From contig NZ_MRSV01000001.1 of assembly GCF_001909285.1 (NCBI RefSeq), positions 1,259,331-1,323,330 of the forward strand: DNA of 64,000 bases, written 5' to 3'. A program made the translations under genes and the position numbers. Under the pieces are notes generated by a model. It was not told where the DNA came from. It did no database searches and saw only the letters and a list, made by a program, of their open reading frames with translations. Below, piece after piece: positions 34,379 through 43,601 of the stretch. The DNA is from Exiguobacterium profundum (GTDB taxonomy: Bacteria > Bacillota > Bacilli > Exiguobacteriales > Exiguobacteriaceae). Numbering within the stretch: the first letter of the stretch is position 1; each line of letters opens with the position of its first letter.

Positions 34379-36790
34379 ATGACGAGTCACATCGAACAAT
34401 CAACCGACCTCCGTTTGACGAACTCAATTCGTTTTGCGGTCGTCATCGGTTCAGGAGTAATGGGGGCGGGGATTGCAGCTCACTTGGCGAACGCGGGGAT
34501 TCGTTCGCTCATGCTCGACATCGTACCACGTGAATTGACAGCCAAAGAGGAAGCGAAAGGGTTGACGCTCGAGTCACCAGAAGTACGCAATCGTATCGCC
34601 TCAGAAAACCGTCAAAAACTATTGAAACAAAATCCAGCACCACTCGCGACAGCCGATCATCTCAACTTCATCGAAGTCGGGAACTTAGAAGATGACTTAG
34701 AGCGTTTGAAAGAAGCAGATTGGGTCATCGAAGTCGTCGTCGAACGTCTCGATGTGAAGCAACAACTCTTCGAGAAGATTGCACCTTACATCCGTGAAGA
34801 TGCGATTCTCAGCTCGAACACGTCAGGGATCTCCATCGAAGCGATGGCAAGTGCCCTTCCGGAAGGATTGAAATCACGCTTCCTCGGCACGCACTTCTTC
34901 AACCCACCGCGTTATTTGAAGTTGCTCGAACTCATTCCAACGGAGAAGACAGCCCGTCCGGTCATCGACTTCATGTCACGTTTCGCTGAAGATCGTCTCG
35001 GCAAAGGTGTCGTCGAAGCAAAAGACACACCGAACTTCATCGGGAACCGGATTGGGACGTATGGTCTTCTCGTCACGTTTGAAGAGATGCTCAAGCAAAA
35101 CGCTTCAATCGGAGAGATGGACTCGATCACAGGTCCACTCATCGGTCGTCCAAAATCAGCGACCTTCCGCACACTCGACGTCGTCGGAATCGACACATTC
35201 GTCCACGTGGCGGGGAACGTCTACGAGACACTCGAATCAGGGGAAGAGAAGGACACGTTCGACGTTCCGACAGAAATGAAGCAACTCGTTGAAAAAGGTT
35301 GGATCGGACAAAAGGCTGGTCAAGGCTTCTATAAGAAAGAAGGCAAGGTCATCCAGGAGTTGAATCTTCAGACGTTCGAATACGAACAATTGAAAGCGAT
35401 TACAGGTCCTGAGCTCGATCAAATTAAGTCACTTCCTGGCTCGAAAGCAAAATTGAAAGGTGCCATCTTGAACAAAAGTCGCGTCGGCCAATTGCTCTGG
35501 CCAATCACGGCGAAGACGCTCGCTTACTCGGCACGTCTCACTGGTGAAATCGCCGATACGATCGTTGCGATTGACGATGCGATGAAGTGGGGCTTCGGTT
35601 GGAAGTTTGGACCGTTCGAGATGTGGGATGCCCTCGGTGTTGAGAAATCAGTCGAGCGTATGAAAGCGGAAGGCTATGACGTCCCGGCATGGATCGATGA
35701 GATGCTTGCTGCAGGCAATACGTCATTCTACAAGGGAGACCAGTATTACGATAAAGCGTCGAAGACGTATGTCGAGAAGACCGTCAACCCGAAAGAATTG
35801 AAACTCAAGCCGCTCGCAAAATCAAACGGCATCATTTTAGAAAATGGTGGCGCACGCCTCGTCGATATCGGTGATGACGTGGTCGCACTCGAATTCACAT
35901 CACCAAACAACGCGATCGGTGTCGACATCATGCAGATGATCGAACAGTCGATCGATCGTGTCGAGCAAGACTTCAAAGGAATGGTCCTTGCCAACGACGG
36001 CAAGAACTTCTGTGTCGGTGCGAACCTTGCGATGATGCTCATGGAAGCCGAAGACGAGAACTGGTTCGAACTCGATTGGATCATCAACAAGTTCCAACAA
36101 GTCGTTCAAAAGATTCGTTATTCAAGTCGTCCAGTCGTTGCTGCACCGTACGGTATGACGCTCGGTGGTGGAACGGAAATCAGCTTACCGGCAGCCCGTA
36201 TGCAAGCCGCACTTGAGACATACATGGGTCTTGTCGAAGTCGGTGTCGGCCTCATCCCTGGTGGGGGTGGAAACGTCAACACGTACCGTCGACTCCTTGA
36301 GCAGACACCAAAATCGATGCAAAACATCGAGAAGGCTGCGCAACAGACGTTCGAGAACATCGCGATGGCGAAAGTATCGAAGTCGGCATTTGATGCGAAA
36401 ACACTCGGTTACCATCGTGCGGTCGACGGCATCTCGATGAACCGCGACCACTTGACGTTCGATGCGAAACAAACGGTCCTTGAACTGGCTGACGGGTACA
36501 CGGCACCGGTTCGTGAGAAGTTACCGGTCGTCGGTCAAACAGGGAAAGCGACGCTCGAACTCGCGGCGTACGAAATGTTCTACGGTGGTTATATTTCAGA
36601 GCACGATTTGAAAATTGCGAAGAAACTCGCACACGTCATCAGTGGTGGCGACTTGGCATACGGTACGCTCGTCGATGAGCAGTACTTCCTTGACATCGAG
36701 CGCGAAGCTTTCTTAAGCCTCATCGGGGAGCCGAAGTCACAACAACGGATGCAACACATGCTCGTGAAAGGCAAACCACTACGGAACTGA
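34379..36790 (+). CDS. fadN: 3-hydroxyacyl-CoA dehydrogenase / enoyl-CoA hydratase
   Basis: A bifunctional beta-oxidation enzyme of 803 residues. Order: NAD-binding 3-hydroxyacyl-CoA dehydrogenase domain at the N-terminus (VIGSGVMGAGIAAHLANAG, 22-40; SSNTSGISI near 140; GTHFFNPPRY near 165), the dehydrogenase C-terminal domains to about 430, then a crotonase-type hydratase domain (about 490-690, with GKNFCVGANLAMM and GGGTEISLPAARMQ). This order is that of FadN rather than FadB. GGGGGGAACACT precedes the ATG. First gene of fadNAE behind two FadR-type operators. Confidence 0.93.
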   Translation: MTSHIEQSTDLRLTNSIRFAVVIGSGVMGAGIAAHLANAGIRSLMLDIVPRELTAKEEAKGLTLESPEVRNRIASENRQKLLKQNPAPLATADHLNFIEVGNLEDDLERLKEADWVIEVVVERLDVKQQLFEKIAPYIREDAILSSNTSGISIEAMASALPEGLKSRFLGTHFFNPPRYLKLLELIPTEKTARPVIDFMSRFAEDRLGKGVVEAKDTPNFIGNRIGTYGLLVTFEEMLKQNASIGEMDSITGPLIGRPKSATFRTLDVVGIDTFVHVAGNVYETLESGEEKDTFDVPTEMKQLVEKGWIGQKAGQGFYKKEGKVIQELNLQTFEYEQLKAITGPELDQIKSLPGSKAKLKGAILNKSRVGQLLWPITAKTLAYSARLTGEIADTIVAIDDAMKWGFGWKFGPFEMWDALGVEKSVERMKAEGYDVPAWIDEMLAAGNTSFYKGDQYYDKASKTYVEKTVNPKELKLKPLAKSNGIILENGGARLVDIGDDVVALEFTSPNNAIGVDIMQMIEQSIDRVEQDFKGMVLANDGKNFCVGANLAMMLMEAEDENWFELDWIINKFQQVVQKIRYSSRPVVAAPYGMTLGGGTEISLPAARMQAALETYMGLVEVGVGLIPGGGGNVNTYRRLLEQTPKSMQNIEKAAQQTFENIAMAKVSKSAFDAKTLGYHRAVDGISMNRDHLTFDAKQTVLELADGYTAPVREKLPVVGQTGKATLELAAYEMFYGGYISEHDLKIAKKLAHVISGGDLAYGTLVDEQYFLDIEREAFLSLIGEPKSQQRMQHMLVKGKPLRN

Positions 36791-36808
36791 TAAAGGGGGA
36801 CAATACAG

Positions 36809-37981
36809 ATGAGGGAAGCAGTCATCGTAGCCGGCGCACGGACGCCGGTCGGAAAAGCAAAACGCGGATCGTTCCGTAACGTTCGTTCGGACGAGCTCGC
36901 GGGATATGCCATCAAGGCAACGCTTGAGCGTTCAGGATATAAAGGCCCGATTGATGACGTCATCATGGGTTGTGCGATGCCAGAAGCGGAGCAAGGGATG
37001 AACATCGCTCGCTATGCGGCGGTCCGGGGGGGACTGTCGCACGAAGTTCCAGCGATCACCATCAACCGATACTGCTCGTCAGGTCTTCAAGCCATCGCGG
37101 ACGCGGCGGCGAAAATCATGATCGGTCAAGCGACGGCAATCATCGCCGGTGGTATGGAGTCGATGAGCCAAGTCCCGATGGGTGGTCACGTCATCCGTCC
37201 AAACCCACACATCATGGAGACGGCACCAGAGTACTACATGAGCATGGGACATACGGCAGAACGTGTCGCAGCTGAATACAACATCTCGCGTGAAGACCAA
37301 GATGCGTTCGCCATCAACAGTCACCAAAAGGCGGCGGCAGCCATCGCAGGTGGCAAGTTCCAGGAAGAAATCGTTCCTGTGACGGTCATCGAGCACGTAC
37401 TCGGTGAAGACGGTAAAGTCGCGGAAGTGGAGAAAGTCGTGAAGCATGACGAAGGTGTCCGTGCCGATTCGACGATCGAAGCACTCGGGAAACTCCGCCC
37501 GGCCTTCAAAATCAAAGGGTCAGTCACTGCGGGTAACGCTTCACAAGTATCAGACGGAGCAGCAGCTGTCCTCGTCATGGATCGTGAAGAAGCAGAACGC
37601 CAAGGATTGCAACCGATGGCCAAGTTCCTCTCGTTCGCCGTCGGCGGTGTCCGTCCGGAAGTGATGGGAATCGGTCCAGTCGTCGCCATTCCGAAAGCAC
37701 TCGAGATGGCTGGCGTGAAATTAGAAGAAGTCGGATTGTTCGAGTTGAACGAAGCGTTCGCGAGCCAGTCACTCGGTGTCATCCGTGAACTCGGAATTGA
37801 TCCATCGAAAGTGAACGTGAACGGCGGCGCTATCGCCCTCGGTCACCCACTTGGCTGTACGGGAGCAAAACTTTCAGTCTCGATCTTGCATGAGATGAAA
37901 CGACGCAATGAGAAGTATGGGGTTGTCACGATGTGTATCGGCGGCGGAATGGGCGCGGCTGGTGTCTTCGAATTACTTTAA
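36809..37981 (+). CDS. fadA: acetyl-CoA acyltransferase (thiolase)
   Basis: Cleaves 3-ketoacyl-CoA with CoA in the last step of beta-oxidation; 390 residues. The active-site cysteine is in [11 protein letters not shown] near residue 91. The histidine is in [17 protein letters not shown] near 345 and the second cysteine in [14 protein letters not shown] at the end. AAAGGGGGAC precedes the ATG. It sits 18 nt after fadN and 13 nt before fadE. Confidence 0.95.
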   Translation: MREAVIVAGARTPVGKAKRGSFRNVRSDELAGYAIKATLERSGYKGPIDDVIMGCAMPEAEQGMNIARYAAVRGGLSHEVPAITINRYCSSGLQAIADAAAKIMIGQATAIIAGGMESMSQVPMGGHVIRPNPHIMETAPEYYMSMGHTAERVAAEYNISREDQDAFAINSHQKAAAAIAGGKFQEEIVPVTVIEHVLGEDGKVAEVEKVVKHDEGVRADSTIEALGKLRPAFKIKGSVTAGNASQVSDGAAAVLVMDREEAERQGLQPMAKFLSFAVGGVRPEVMGIGPVVAIPKALEMAGVKLEEVGLFELNEAFASQSLGVIRELGIDPSKVNVNGGAIALGHPLGCTGAKLSVSILHEMKRRNEKYGVVTMCIGGGMGAAGVFELL

Positions 37982-37994
37982 GGGGGAATCGGAT

Positions 37995-39779
37995 ATGGAA
38001 CGTACAGAACATGAATTGATTAAAGGCGGTAGCTTTGTCATTGACGCACTCGACGCGGAGCGTCTCTTCACACCAGAGGATTTCTCAGATGAGCATAAGA
38101 TGATTGGTGACACGACGGCTGGATTTGTCGATGACCGCGTCATGCCAGTCCTCGAGCGCATCGAGAAACACGAGTTCGACCTCTCTGTCGAATTGTTGAA
38201 AGAAGCGGGCGAGCTCGGTCTTCTCGGAGCAGACGTTCCTGAAGAGTACGGCGGTTACCAACTCGATAAAATCTCATCTTCAATCATCACGGAGCGCTTC
38301 GCGAAAGCACGTTCGTTCGCACTCAGCTACGGCGCACACGTTGGGATCGGGACGCTCCCGATCGTTTTCTTCGGATCAGAAGAGCAAAAGCACAAGTACT
38401 TGCCAAAACTCGCGACAGGCGAATGGATCGCGGCTTACGCGCTCACTGAGCCAGGCTCAGGGTCTGACGCCCTCGGTGCGAAAACGACAGCTGTCTTGAA
38501 TGAGGCGGGCACGCACTACGTCTTGAACGGTGAGAAACAATGGATCACAAACGCCGGCTTCGCGAACGTGTTCGTCGTCTATGCGAAAATCGATGGCGAC
38601 AAGTTCAGTGCCTTCATCGTCGAGCGTGACTTCAAAGGAGTCTCAACGGGAGCAGAAGAGCAGAAGATGGGAATCAAGGGATCGTCGACACGTACGCTCA
38701 TCCTTGAAGATGTCGAAGTACCAGTCGACAACCTTCTCGGTGAAGTTGGAAAAGGTCACGTCATCGCCTTCAACATCTTGAACGTCGGTCGTTACAAACT
38801 CGCAGTCGGAGCAGTCGGTTCTTCAAAACGTGCATTCGACCTCTCGGTTCAATACGCGAACGAGCGTAAACAGTTCAAGACACCAATCAGCCAATTCCCA
38901 CTCATCCAAGAGAAATTGGCGACGATGGCAGCGAACATCTATGCGATGGAAAGTTCAGTCTATCGTACAGGTGGTTTGTTCCAGGATAGCTTGGACGCAC
39001 TCGGTGATGAGAACATGCGCGACGGATCGAAAGTCGCACAAGCGATCGCAGAATACGCGATCGAATGCTCACTCAACAAAGTCTTCGCTTCTGAGACGTT
39101 CGACTATGTCGTCGATGAAGCCGTTCAAATTCATGGTGGATACGGATTCATGGCAGAATATGAAGTTGAGAACCTCTACCGTGACTCGCGCATCAACCGT
39201 ATCTTCGAAGGAACGAACGAGATCAACCGTTTGATCGTCCCAGGTACGCTCCTCAAGAAAGCGATGAAAGGTGAATTGCCGCTCCTCGCAGAAGCGCAAA
39301 AAAAACAAAAAGAGCTCATGAGCTACATGCCACAAGAATTGGACGGCTCACCACTCGCTCGCGAGAAGATGCTCCTTTCGAACATGAAGAAAATCAATTT
39401 GATGGTCGCAGGTACAGCTGTTCAGAAGTATCAACAAGACCTTCAAAACGAACAAGAAATCTTGGCGAAGATTGCAGACATGATCAGTGCCATCTATGCG
39501 CTTGAAGCAGCCATCGCTCGTACAGACAAAGCGATTACCCGTTCAGGCGAAGAGAAGAACACGCTCAAAGTCCGCTACACAGAAATCTTTGCGGAGCAAG
39601 TGTTCAAGCAAGTCGAACTCATGGCGAAAGAAGTATTGTACGCAGCGGCGTCTGGTGACGAGCAACGTATGCTTCTCTCGGCAATGAAGAAGTTCAGCCG
39701 CTATCAGCCAATCAACGTGATCGGGACGAAGCGCGAAGTCGCAGCGAGCCTCATCAAAGCGAACAAGTTTATCGTCTAA
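37995..39779 (+). CDS. fadE: acyl-CoA dehydrogenase (FadE type)
   Basis: A FAD-dependent acyl-CoA dehydrogenase of 594 residues that starts beta-oxidation. Signatures are YALTEPGSGSDALG near 155, QWITNAGFANVFVVYAK near 185, the helical core with ERKQFKTPISQFP near 292 and the catalytic region VQIHGGYGFMAEYEVENLYRDSRI near 375-400. The last 170 residues are an extra helical extension found in the YusJ/VLCAD-like subgroup. AAGGGGGAATC precedes the ATG at 37995; an earlier ATG lies inside fadA. Last gene of the operon, followed by a terminator. Confidence 0.94.
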   Translation: MERTEHELIKGGSFVIDALDAERLFTPEDFSDEHKMIGDTTAGFVDDRVMPVLERIEKHEFDLSVELLKEAGELGLLGADVPEEYGGYQLDKISSSIITERFAKARSFALSYGAHVGIGTLPIVFFGSEEQKHKYLPKLATGEWIAAYALTEPGSGSDALGAKTTAVLNEAGTHYVLNGEKQWITNAGFANVFVVYAKIDGDKFSAFIVERDFKGVSTGAEEQKMGIKGSSTRTLILEDVEVPVDNLLGEVGKGHVIAFNILNVGRYKLAVGAVGSSKRAFDLSVQYANERKQFKTPISQFPLIQEKLATMAANIYAMESSVYRTGGLFQDSLDALGDENMRDGSKVAQAIAEYAIECSLNKVFASETFDYVVDEAVQIHGGYGFMAEYEVENLYRDSRINRIFEGTNEINRLIVPGTLLKKAMKGELPLLAEAQKKQKELMSYMPQELDGSPLAREKMLLSNMKKINLMVAGTAVQKYQQDLQNEQEILAKIADMISAIYALEAAIARTDKAITRSGEEKNTLKVRYTEIFAEQVFKQVELMAKEVLYAAASGDEQRMLLSAMKKFSRYQPINVIGTKREVAASLIKANKFIV

Positions 39780-39789
39780 TCAAATGGAC

Positions 39790-39829
39790 AGAAAGGGTGG
39801 ACCGGACGCGGTCGACCCTTTCTTTTTTT
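39790..39829 (+). terminator. intrinsic terminator after fadNAE
   Basis: AGAAAGGGTGGACC and GGTCGACCCTTTCT form a 14-nt stem with one mismatch, followed by seven T. Confidence 0.88.
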
Positions 39830-39868
39830 GAGCTCTTTCACGTACAATAGAGACGAGGGGGAGAGAAG

Positions 39869-40600
39869 ATGACAAAACGAGATGTATTACTCGACCGGAT
39901 GGAACGCATTGGACGGTCCGTTGCCGAAAAGGACGGGACGCTCATGCTGCTCGCATTGGGTTCGATTGGACAAGAGACGGAGCGGTTAGATGAGTATTCG
40001 GACCTCGATTTCTTTTTGATTGTCGAGGATGGGCAGAAGGCGCGCTTTATCGACCGACTCGACTGGCTCGAGGTCGAACCGCTTCACTATCAGTTCCAAA
40101 ACACGAAGGACGGGCATAAAATCATGTATCAGGATGGCATTTATGGTGAGTTCGCCGTCTTCGAACTGCATGAACTGGCGACCATCGCCTATACGCCAGG
40201 ACGTGTCGTCTGGCGACGGGACGAGGCGCTCGAAGTATTTGCGACACCACGCCTCGAAATCACACGTGAATCAGCGGATTATTATTATGAAGAGGCGTTG
40301 ACGAACCTATATGTCGGCTTACTTCGGGAACGTCGGGGCGAGATGCTCGCCGGATTCGAACTCGTCCAAGTCGCGGCCGTTCAAAACGTCTTGAAGGCGC
40401 TCGGCGGACAAGGAGATCCGTTCAATCCGACACGCCGGGTCGAGTCGAGACAGCCGGAGATGATTCCCTTCCTGTCAGATGGGGTAAAAGGATACGGCAG
40501 GTCAATCGAGGCGGCAGCGGCGATCTTACGGTTGATCGAAGCGAGGCACGAAGTGAACCTGACGATGAAGCGAGAGATTGAACGGTTGCTTGAGACGTGA
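39869..40600 (+). CDS. nucleotidyltransferase-domain protein
   Basis: A 243-residue protein with a polymerase-beta-type nucleotidyltransferase core: LLALGSIGQETERLDEYSDLDFFLIV near residue 27-52 gives the G-S and D-x-D metal-binding motifs, with a further acidic strand near 95 (GIYGEFAVFEL). The C-terminal half is helical. The family includes adenylyltransferases for antibiotics, tRNAs or proteins; the substrate here is unknown. It stands between fadE and yusI, where B. subtilis has no such gene as far as I recall. GAGGGGGAGAG precedes the ATG. Confidence 0.75.
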   Translation: MTKRDVLLDRMERIGRSVAEKDGTLMLLALGSIGQETERLDEYSDLDFFLIVEDGQKARFIDRLDWLEVEPLHYQFQNTKDGHKIMYQDGIYGEFAVFELHELATIAYTPGRVVWRRDEALEVFATPRLEITRESADYYYEEALTNLYVGLLRERRGEMLAGFELVQVAAVQNVLKALGGQGDPFNPTRRVESRQPEMIPFLSDGVKGYGRSIEAAAAILRLIEARHEVNLTMKREIERLLET

Positions 40601-40647
40601 ATTGAATTCTCGGAATATGCTACATTGAGAATAGAGGTGATGAACAG

Positions 40648-41001
40648 ATGGTGACACTATACGGCTATCCACCATGCAGTACATGTAAAAAAGCAGAAAA
40701 ATGGTTGAAGGAACAAGGCATCGCGTATACATATGTCCATATCGTCGAATCGACGCCGACGAAAGAGGAACTCGCTGAACTGTGGAAACAATCAGGTCTA
40801 CCACTCAAGAAGTTCTTCAATACGAGCGGGCAAGTCTATCGGAACGAAGGCATCAAGGACAAGCTGCCAAATCTATCAGAAGACGAACAACTTGAGCTAT
40901 TATCGAGCAATGGTATGCTTTTGAAGCGACCAATCGTCACAAATGGTGAAAAAACGACCGTCGGATTTTCAGAAAAGTCCTTTACGGACGTTTGGGGCTA
41001 A
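40648..41001 (+). CDS. ArsC/Spx-family thioredoxin-fold protein (YusI-like)
   Basis: A 117-residue protein with the N-terminal CxxC of the ArsC/Spx family (YGYPPCSTCKKAEKWL, 5-20). LKKFFNTSGQVYRNEGIKDKL near 53-73 and LLKRPIVTNGEKTTVGF near 91-107 are typical of YusI/YffB-type proteins. Whether it is a reductase or a regulator is unknown. It lies just upstream of gcvH, the same arrangement as yusI-gcvH in B. subtilis. GAGGTGATGAAC precedes the ATG. Confidence 0.85.
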   Translation: MVTLYGYPPCSTCKKAEKWLKEQGIAYTYVHIVESTPTKEELAELWKQSGLPLKKFFNTSGQVYRNEGIKDKLPNLSEDEQLELLSSNGMLLKRPIVTNGEKTTVGFSEKSFTDVWG

Positions 41002-41002
41002 G

Positions 41003-41011
41003 TGCTATAAT
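41003..41011 (+). promoter_or_regulatory. extended -10 promoter of gcvH
   Basis: TGCTATAAT begins just after the yusI stop codon, about 40 bp before gcvH. The -35 is weak, as is common for extended -10 promoters. Confidence 0.5.
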
Positions 41012-41049
41012 ACAGATGTGAGTCTAATTTATTTGAGGGGGAAGTTAGG

Positions 41050-41433
41050 ATGAGCAAAGTACCAGCAAATTTACGTTATTCAAAAGAACATGAGTGGGTA
41101 GAAGTAAATGGAACGAAAGCCCGCATCGGCATTACGGATTTCGCACAAAGCGAACTAGGGGACATCGTGTTTGTCGAACTCCCAGAAGTCGATGGTACGA
41201 TTTTGCTCGACGAGCCATTCGGCTCAGTCGAATCAGTGAAGACGGTCTCTGAGTTGTATGCACCGATATCTGGTCGCATCACGGCAGTGAACGAGGACCT
41301 CGCGGATTCTCCAGAACTCGTCAACGAGTCACCGTTTGAAAACGCATGGATGATCGAAGTCGAGTTGACGGAAGAGTCAGACCTCGACAAACTCATGTCT
41401 GCAGAAGAATACGAAGCGATGATTCAAGGATAA
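41050..41433 (+). CDS. gcvH: glycine cleavage system H protein
   Basis: A 127-residue lipoyl carrier of the glycine cleavage system; in B. subtilis it also supplies lipoate to 2-oxoacid dehydrogenases. The lipoylated lysine is in [16 protein letters not shown] near residue 64. The N-terminus [12 protein letters not shown] and the region [12 protein letters not shown]-like ([14 protein letters not shown]) are canonical. GAGGGGGAAG precedes the ATG. No gcvT or gcvP is adjacent. Confidence 0.96.
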   Translation: MSKVPANLRYSKEHEWVEVNGTKARIGITDFAQSELGDIVFVELPEVDGTILLDEPFGSVESVKTVSELYAPISGRITAVNEDLADSPELVNESPFENAWMIEVELTEESDLDKLMSAEEYEAMIQG

Positions 41434-41435
41434 TC

Positions 41436-41470
41436 AAAGCCGGCCTCTCCATTGGAGAAGCCGGCTTTTT
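41436..41470. terminator. bidirectional intrinsic terminator between gcvH and the EIIC gene
   Basis: AAAGCCGGC and GCCGGCTTT enclose a smaller CTCC/GGAG pairing and are followed by T on the plus strand. It also serves the convergent minus-strand gene. Confidence 0.88.
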
Positions 41471-41472
41471 GT

Positions 41473-42531
41473 TTACTCGAAATCGAGTCGGTAATGATCG
41501 GATTCGACGAGAGTCGTCCGTTCAAACACACGGTAGAAGAAGATTCCGAGTGCGACCGGAATCAGTCCGAACAAGACGATGACGAGCAGGACGTTGAAGA
41601 GAGCGAATCCACCCGGCATGAGGTGAAGGGCGTTCACCGGACCGATGAGACCTGACACACCGAACCCGGCACTGATTGGTGTTCCTTCAATTTTTAGAAT
41701 CCCTGCGAGCGCACCAAGAATCGCCGCATTTGCCAAAATGGGAAGCATCATGATGGGGCGTCGGACAAAGTTCGCCATCTGAATCTTCGGAGAGCCGAGG
41801 AAATGGGCAATCGATGTGCCGGTCGCGTTTGCCTGCCATCCGGCGATCGCGAGACCGAATCCGGCAGCGACGACACCGAGGTTCGCCGCACCAGCCGCGA
41901 CACCGGACAAGCTGATGGCTGTCGCAATCCCGACAGTCGAGATCGGCGAGACGATAATGAGTGAGAACGCCATGGCGATCAGAATTCCCATGAGGACCGG
42001 TTGCAGGTCAGTCATTGTCATGATGAGTAGACCGATATACGTCGTGATCTGGGAGATGTACGTCAGTAGGAAAGTACCGATGCCTCCTGCGACGACAATG
42101 ATGGTCATCGGCATAACAATGACCGTATACGTTTTCAAGTGGGGAGCGAGTTTCATGACAAGAAGTGTAGCGATTGCAGCGGTAACACCAGCTGTGATCA
42201 CGTCCCCGATGCCGGCCATCACAAACGCCCCTTCGTCGATTCGGACGGCACCGCTACCGACATACGTCGCAATCGCGATGGTCCCGGTTTCGAGAATCGA
42301 TCGTCCGAACTGCATGGCGACCGCTAGCCCGATAATGGCTGGCAGAAGCCGCATCGCAATTGTCGTCGCATCCAATATGAATTGAAGAGACGGAAAATAC
42401 GGAAGTATGGCTTTCGTTAATTCACCGAGCAAAGCGCTCGGGATGAGGGCGATCAGAATCGCCATGCTGAGACCGTTTAAGACGTTCATCGTGAACTGTT
42501 TCATCGTACCTGTTGCTTGTTCCGTCATCAT
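41473..42531 (-). CDS. PTS transporter subunit EIIC-like membrane protein (EIIC_2 family)
   Basis: A 352-residue membrane protein with about ten hydrophobic segments. Glycine-rich motifs such as SGAVRIDEGAFVMAGIGDV near 95 and GWQANATGTSIAHFLGSPKIQ near 225 fit the EIIC_2 family of putative PTS sugar permeases. No IIA, IIB or other PTS gene is nearby, so the substrate and whether phosphotransfer occurs are unknown. It interrupts the yusI-gcvH/yusE order on the opposite strand. Confidence 0.75.
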   Translation of the reverse strand: MMTEQATGTMKQFTMNVLNGLSMAILIALIPSALLGELTKAILPYFPSLQFILDATTIAMRLLPAIIGLAVAMQFGRSILETGTIAIATYVGSGAVRIDEGAFVMAGIGDVITAGVTAAIATLLVMKLAPHLKTYTVIVMPMTIIVVAGGIGTFLLTYISQITTYIGLLIMTMTDLQPVLMGILIAMAFSLIIVSPISTVGIATAISLSGVAAGAANLGVVAAGFGLAIAGWQANATGTSIAHFLGSPKIQMANFVRRPIMMLPILANAAILGALAGILKIEGTPISAGFGVSGLIGPVNALHLMPGGFALFNVLLVIVLFGLIPVALGIFFYRVFERTTLVESDHYRLDFE

Positions 42532-42708
42532 TCATTCACCTGTCCTTCTTCTTTGCTGTTATGTACAAAAGCGATAAAGTTAGAACCCATATTATTCCTC
42601 TCTACAGAAAGAGTCAAGATAATCATTGAAAAATTCTGAAATTTCATCAAAGCACGATTTTTGAATGAGAATCCATCGCCCCTTATAATGACAAGAGAGG
42701 TGAGGAGA

Positions 42709-42966
42709 ATGATTACAGACGGATTCTTATATATATACGCCCCGATGTGTGGTACATGCGCTGTGGCGGAAAAAATGTTGACGGTCGTCGAAGCGGTCGA
42801 CCCTGAAATTAAAATCGAAAAGCGAGATGCGAACTATATCCCAAAAGAGCTAGAAGCCTACCAAGTGATGAGCGTACCCGCCTTGTTGAAGCTTGAAAAT
42901 GGCGAGGTTCAAGATCGATTGTACGCGTTTCAGAATGTGCAACATGTCCTCTCTTTCATGAAATGA
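42709..42966 (+). CDS. thioredoxin-like protein (YusE-like)
   Basis: An 85-residue single thioredoxin fold. The redox motif is YAPMCGTCAVAEKML near residue 10-24 (CGTC rather than CGPC). The cis-proline strand is in YQVMSVPALLKLENG near 51-65. GGTGAGGAG precedes the ATG at 42709; an earlier in-frame ATG has no SD. The position between gcvH and metNPQ is that of yusE in B. subtilis. Confidence 0.85.
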   Translation: MITDGFLYIYAPMCGTCAVAEKMLTVVEAVDPEIKIEKRDANYIPKELEAYQVMSVPALLKLENGEVQDRLYAFQNVQHVLSFMK

Positions 42967-43007
42967 GAGAGGAACATTAGAATAATCTGAAAATTTTAAA
43001 TAATCAG

Positions 43008-43037
43008 TTGACACAGAAAGTTCACGAATGGTATATT
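43008..43037 (+). promoter_or_regulatory. strong promoter of the candidate structured RNA
   Basis: A perfect TTGACA (43008-43013), an 18-bp spacer and TATATT (43032-43037), preceded by TG as in an extended -10. No gene with an SD follows. Confidence 0.7.
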
Positions 43038-43043
43038 CATTAC

Positions 43044-43346
43044 AACATCTTACTTGAACACAAAATAGGACGCGATATTCCCGATATCAAGACGTTTTGG
43101 CGAAGCCGCTGCTACCTTTATACGAATACACGTCAGTCTTCCCTTCGATTGTCCCCCAAAAAAATCAAGCGAAGAAAGACGTTCCGTATAATTGCACGGT
43201 CCAAGCCAAGATCGAGTGATGATTGGTGAATCTCCCCCATGTAAGGATGTAAATCTTGAACGGGCAAAAGATTTTCATCTATGGGCTGTCCTTCCGTGAC
43301 TCAAGGTGCTACGTTCTGTGTCGTCCTCGGACGGCACCTTTTTTTT
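43044..43346 (+). ncRNA. candidate structured non-coding RNA, about 300 nt
   Basis: The stretch between a strong promoter and an intrinsic terminator contains no convincing gene but folds well. Hairpin A (43119-43190) pairs TATACG/CGTATA, ACG/CGT, TCTT/AAGA, TTCG/CGAA and TTG/CAA in order. Hairpin B (43236-43285) pairs CCCAT/ATGGG and GATGTAAATCTT/AAGATTTTCATC with one mismatch. AGGAC at 43067 can pair with GTCCT at 43288 to close the whole. It matches no RNA I know: no S-box, T-box, SRP, RNase P or tmRNA motifs. A 6S-like or other regulatory RNA is possible. Confidence 0.5.
43303..43346 (+). terminator. intrinsic terminator of the candidate RNA
   Basis: AAGGTGC and GCACCTT form the base, with CGTCC/GGACG inside, followed by eight T. 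Confidence 0.8.
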
Positions 43347-43366
43347 AATTTTTTTGAAAAAAGGAT

Positions 43367-43395
43367 TTGACAGCAGAAAAAGCTGTCGCTATGAT
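43367..43395 (+). promoter_or_regulatory. promoter of the metNPQ operon
   Basis: TTGACA (43367-43372), a 17-bp spacer and TATGAT (43390-43395). The riboswitch starts about 16 bp after the expected transcription start. Confidence 0.85.
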
Positions 43396-43417
43396 AAAGC
43401 TAATCGAATACACAACA

Positions 43418-43524
43418 CTCTTATCAAGAGAGGCTGAGGGACTGGCCCTATGACGCCCAGCAACCGCGGAGCAATCCGAAATGGTGCTAATTCCAGCAAG
43501 GTGAGAAACCTTGACAGATGAGAG
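43418..43524 (+). promoter_or_regulatory. SAM-I riboswitch (S-box leader)
   Basis: The aptamer has all conserved parts: P1 strands CTCTTATC and GATGAGAG, the AGAGAGGCTGAGGGACTGGCC segment, GACGCCCAGCAACC, and GGTGCTAATTCCAGC. When S-adenosylmethionine binds, the downstream terminator forms and metNPQ is switched off. Confidence 0.95.
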
Positions 43525-43543
43525 CAATCGTTGTCCGTACGAT

Positions 43544-43581
43544 AAAGTGCGCACGTTTGCTCAAACGTGCGCGCTTTTTTT
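43544..43581 (+). terminator. riboswitch-controlled terminator before metN
   Basis: AAGTGCGCACGTTTG and CAAACGTGCGCGCTT form a 15-bp stem with one G-T pair around a short loop, followed by seven T. It is the expression platform of the SAM-I leader. Confidence 0.92.
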
Positions 43582-43601
43582 GTTGTCAGGAGGGAAAGGT
43601 A

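Noticed and set aside
43008-43229. 73-codon plus-strand ORF upstream of metN
   Set aside because: It begins inside the TTGACA promoter element, has no SD and has a random, basic composition. The region is better explained as a structured RNA.
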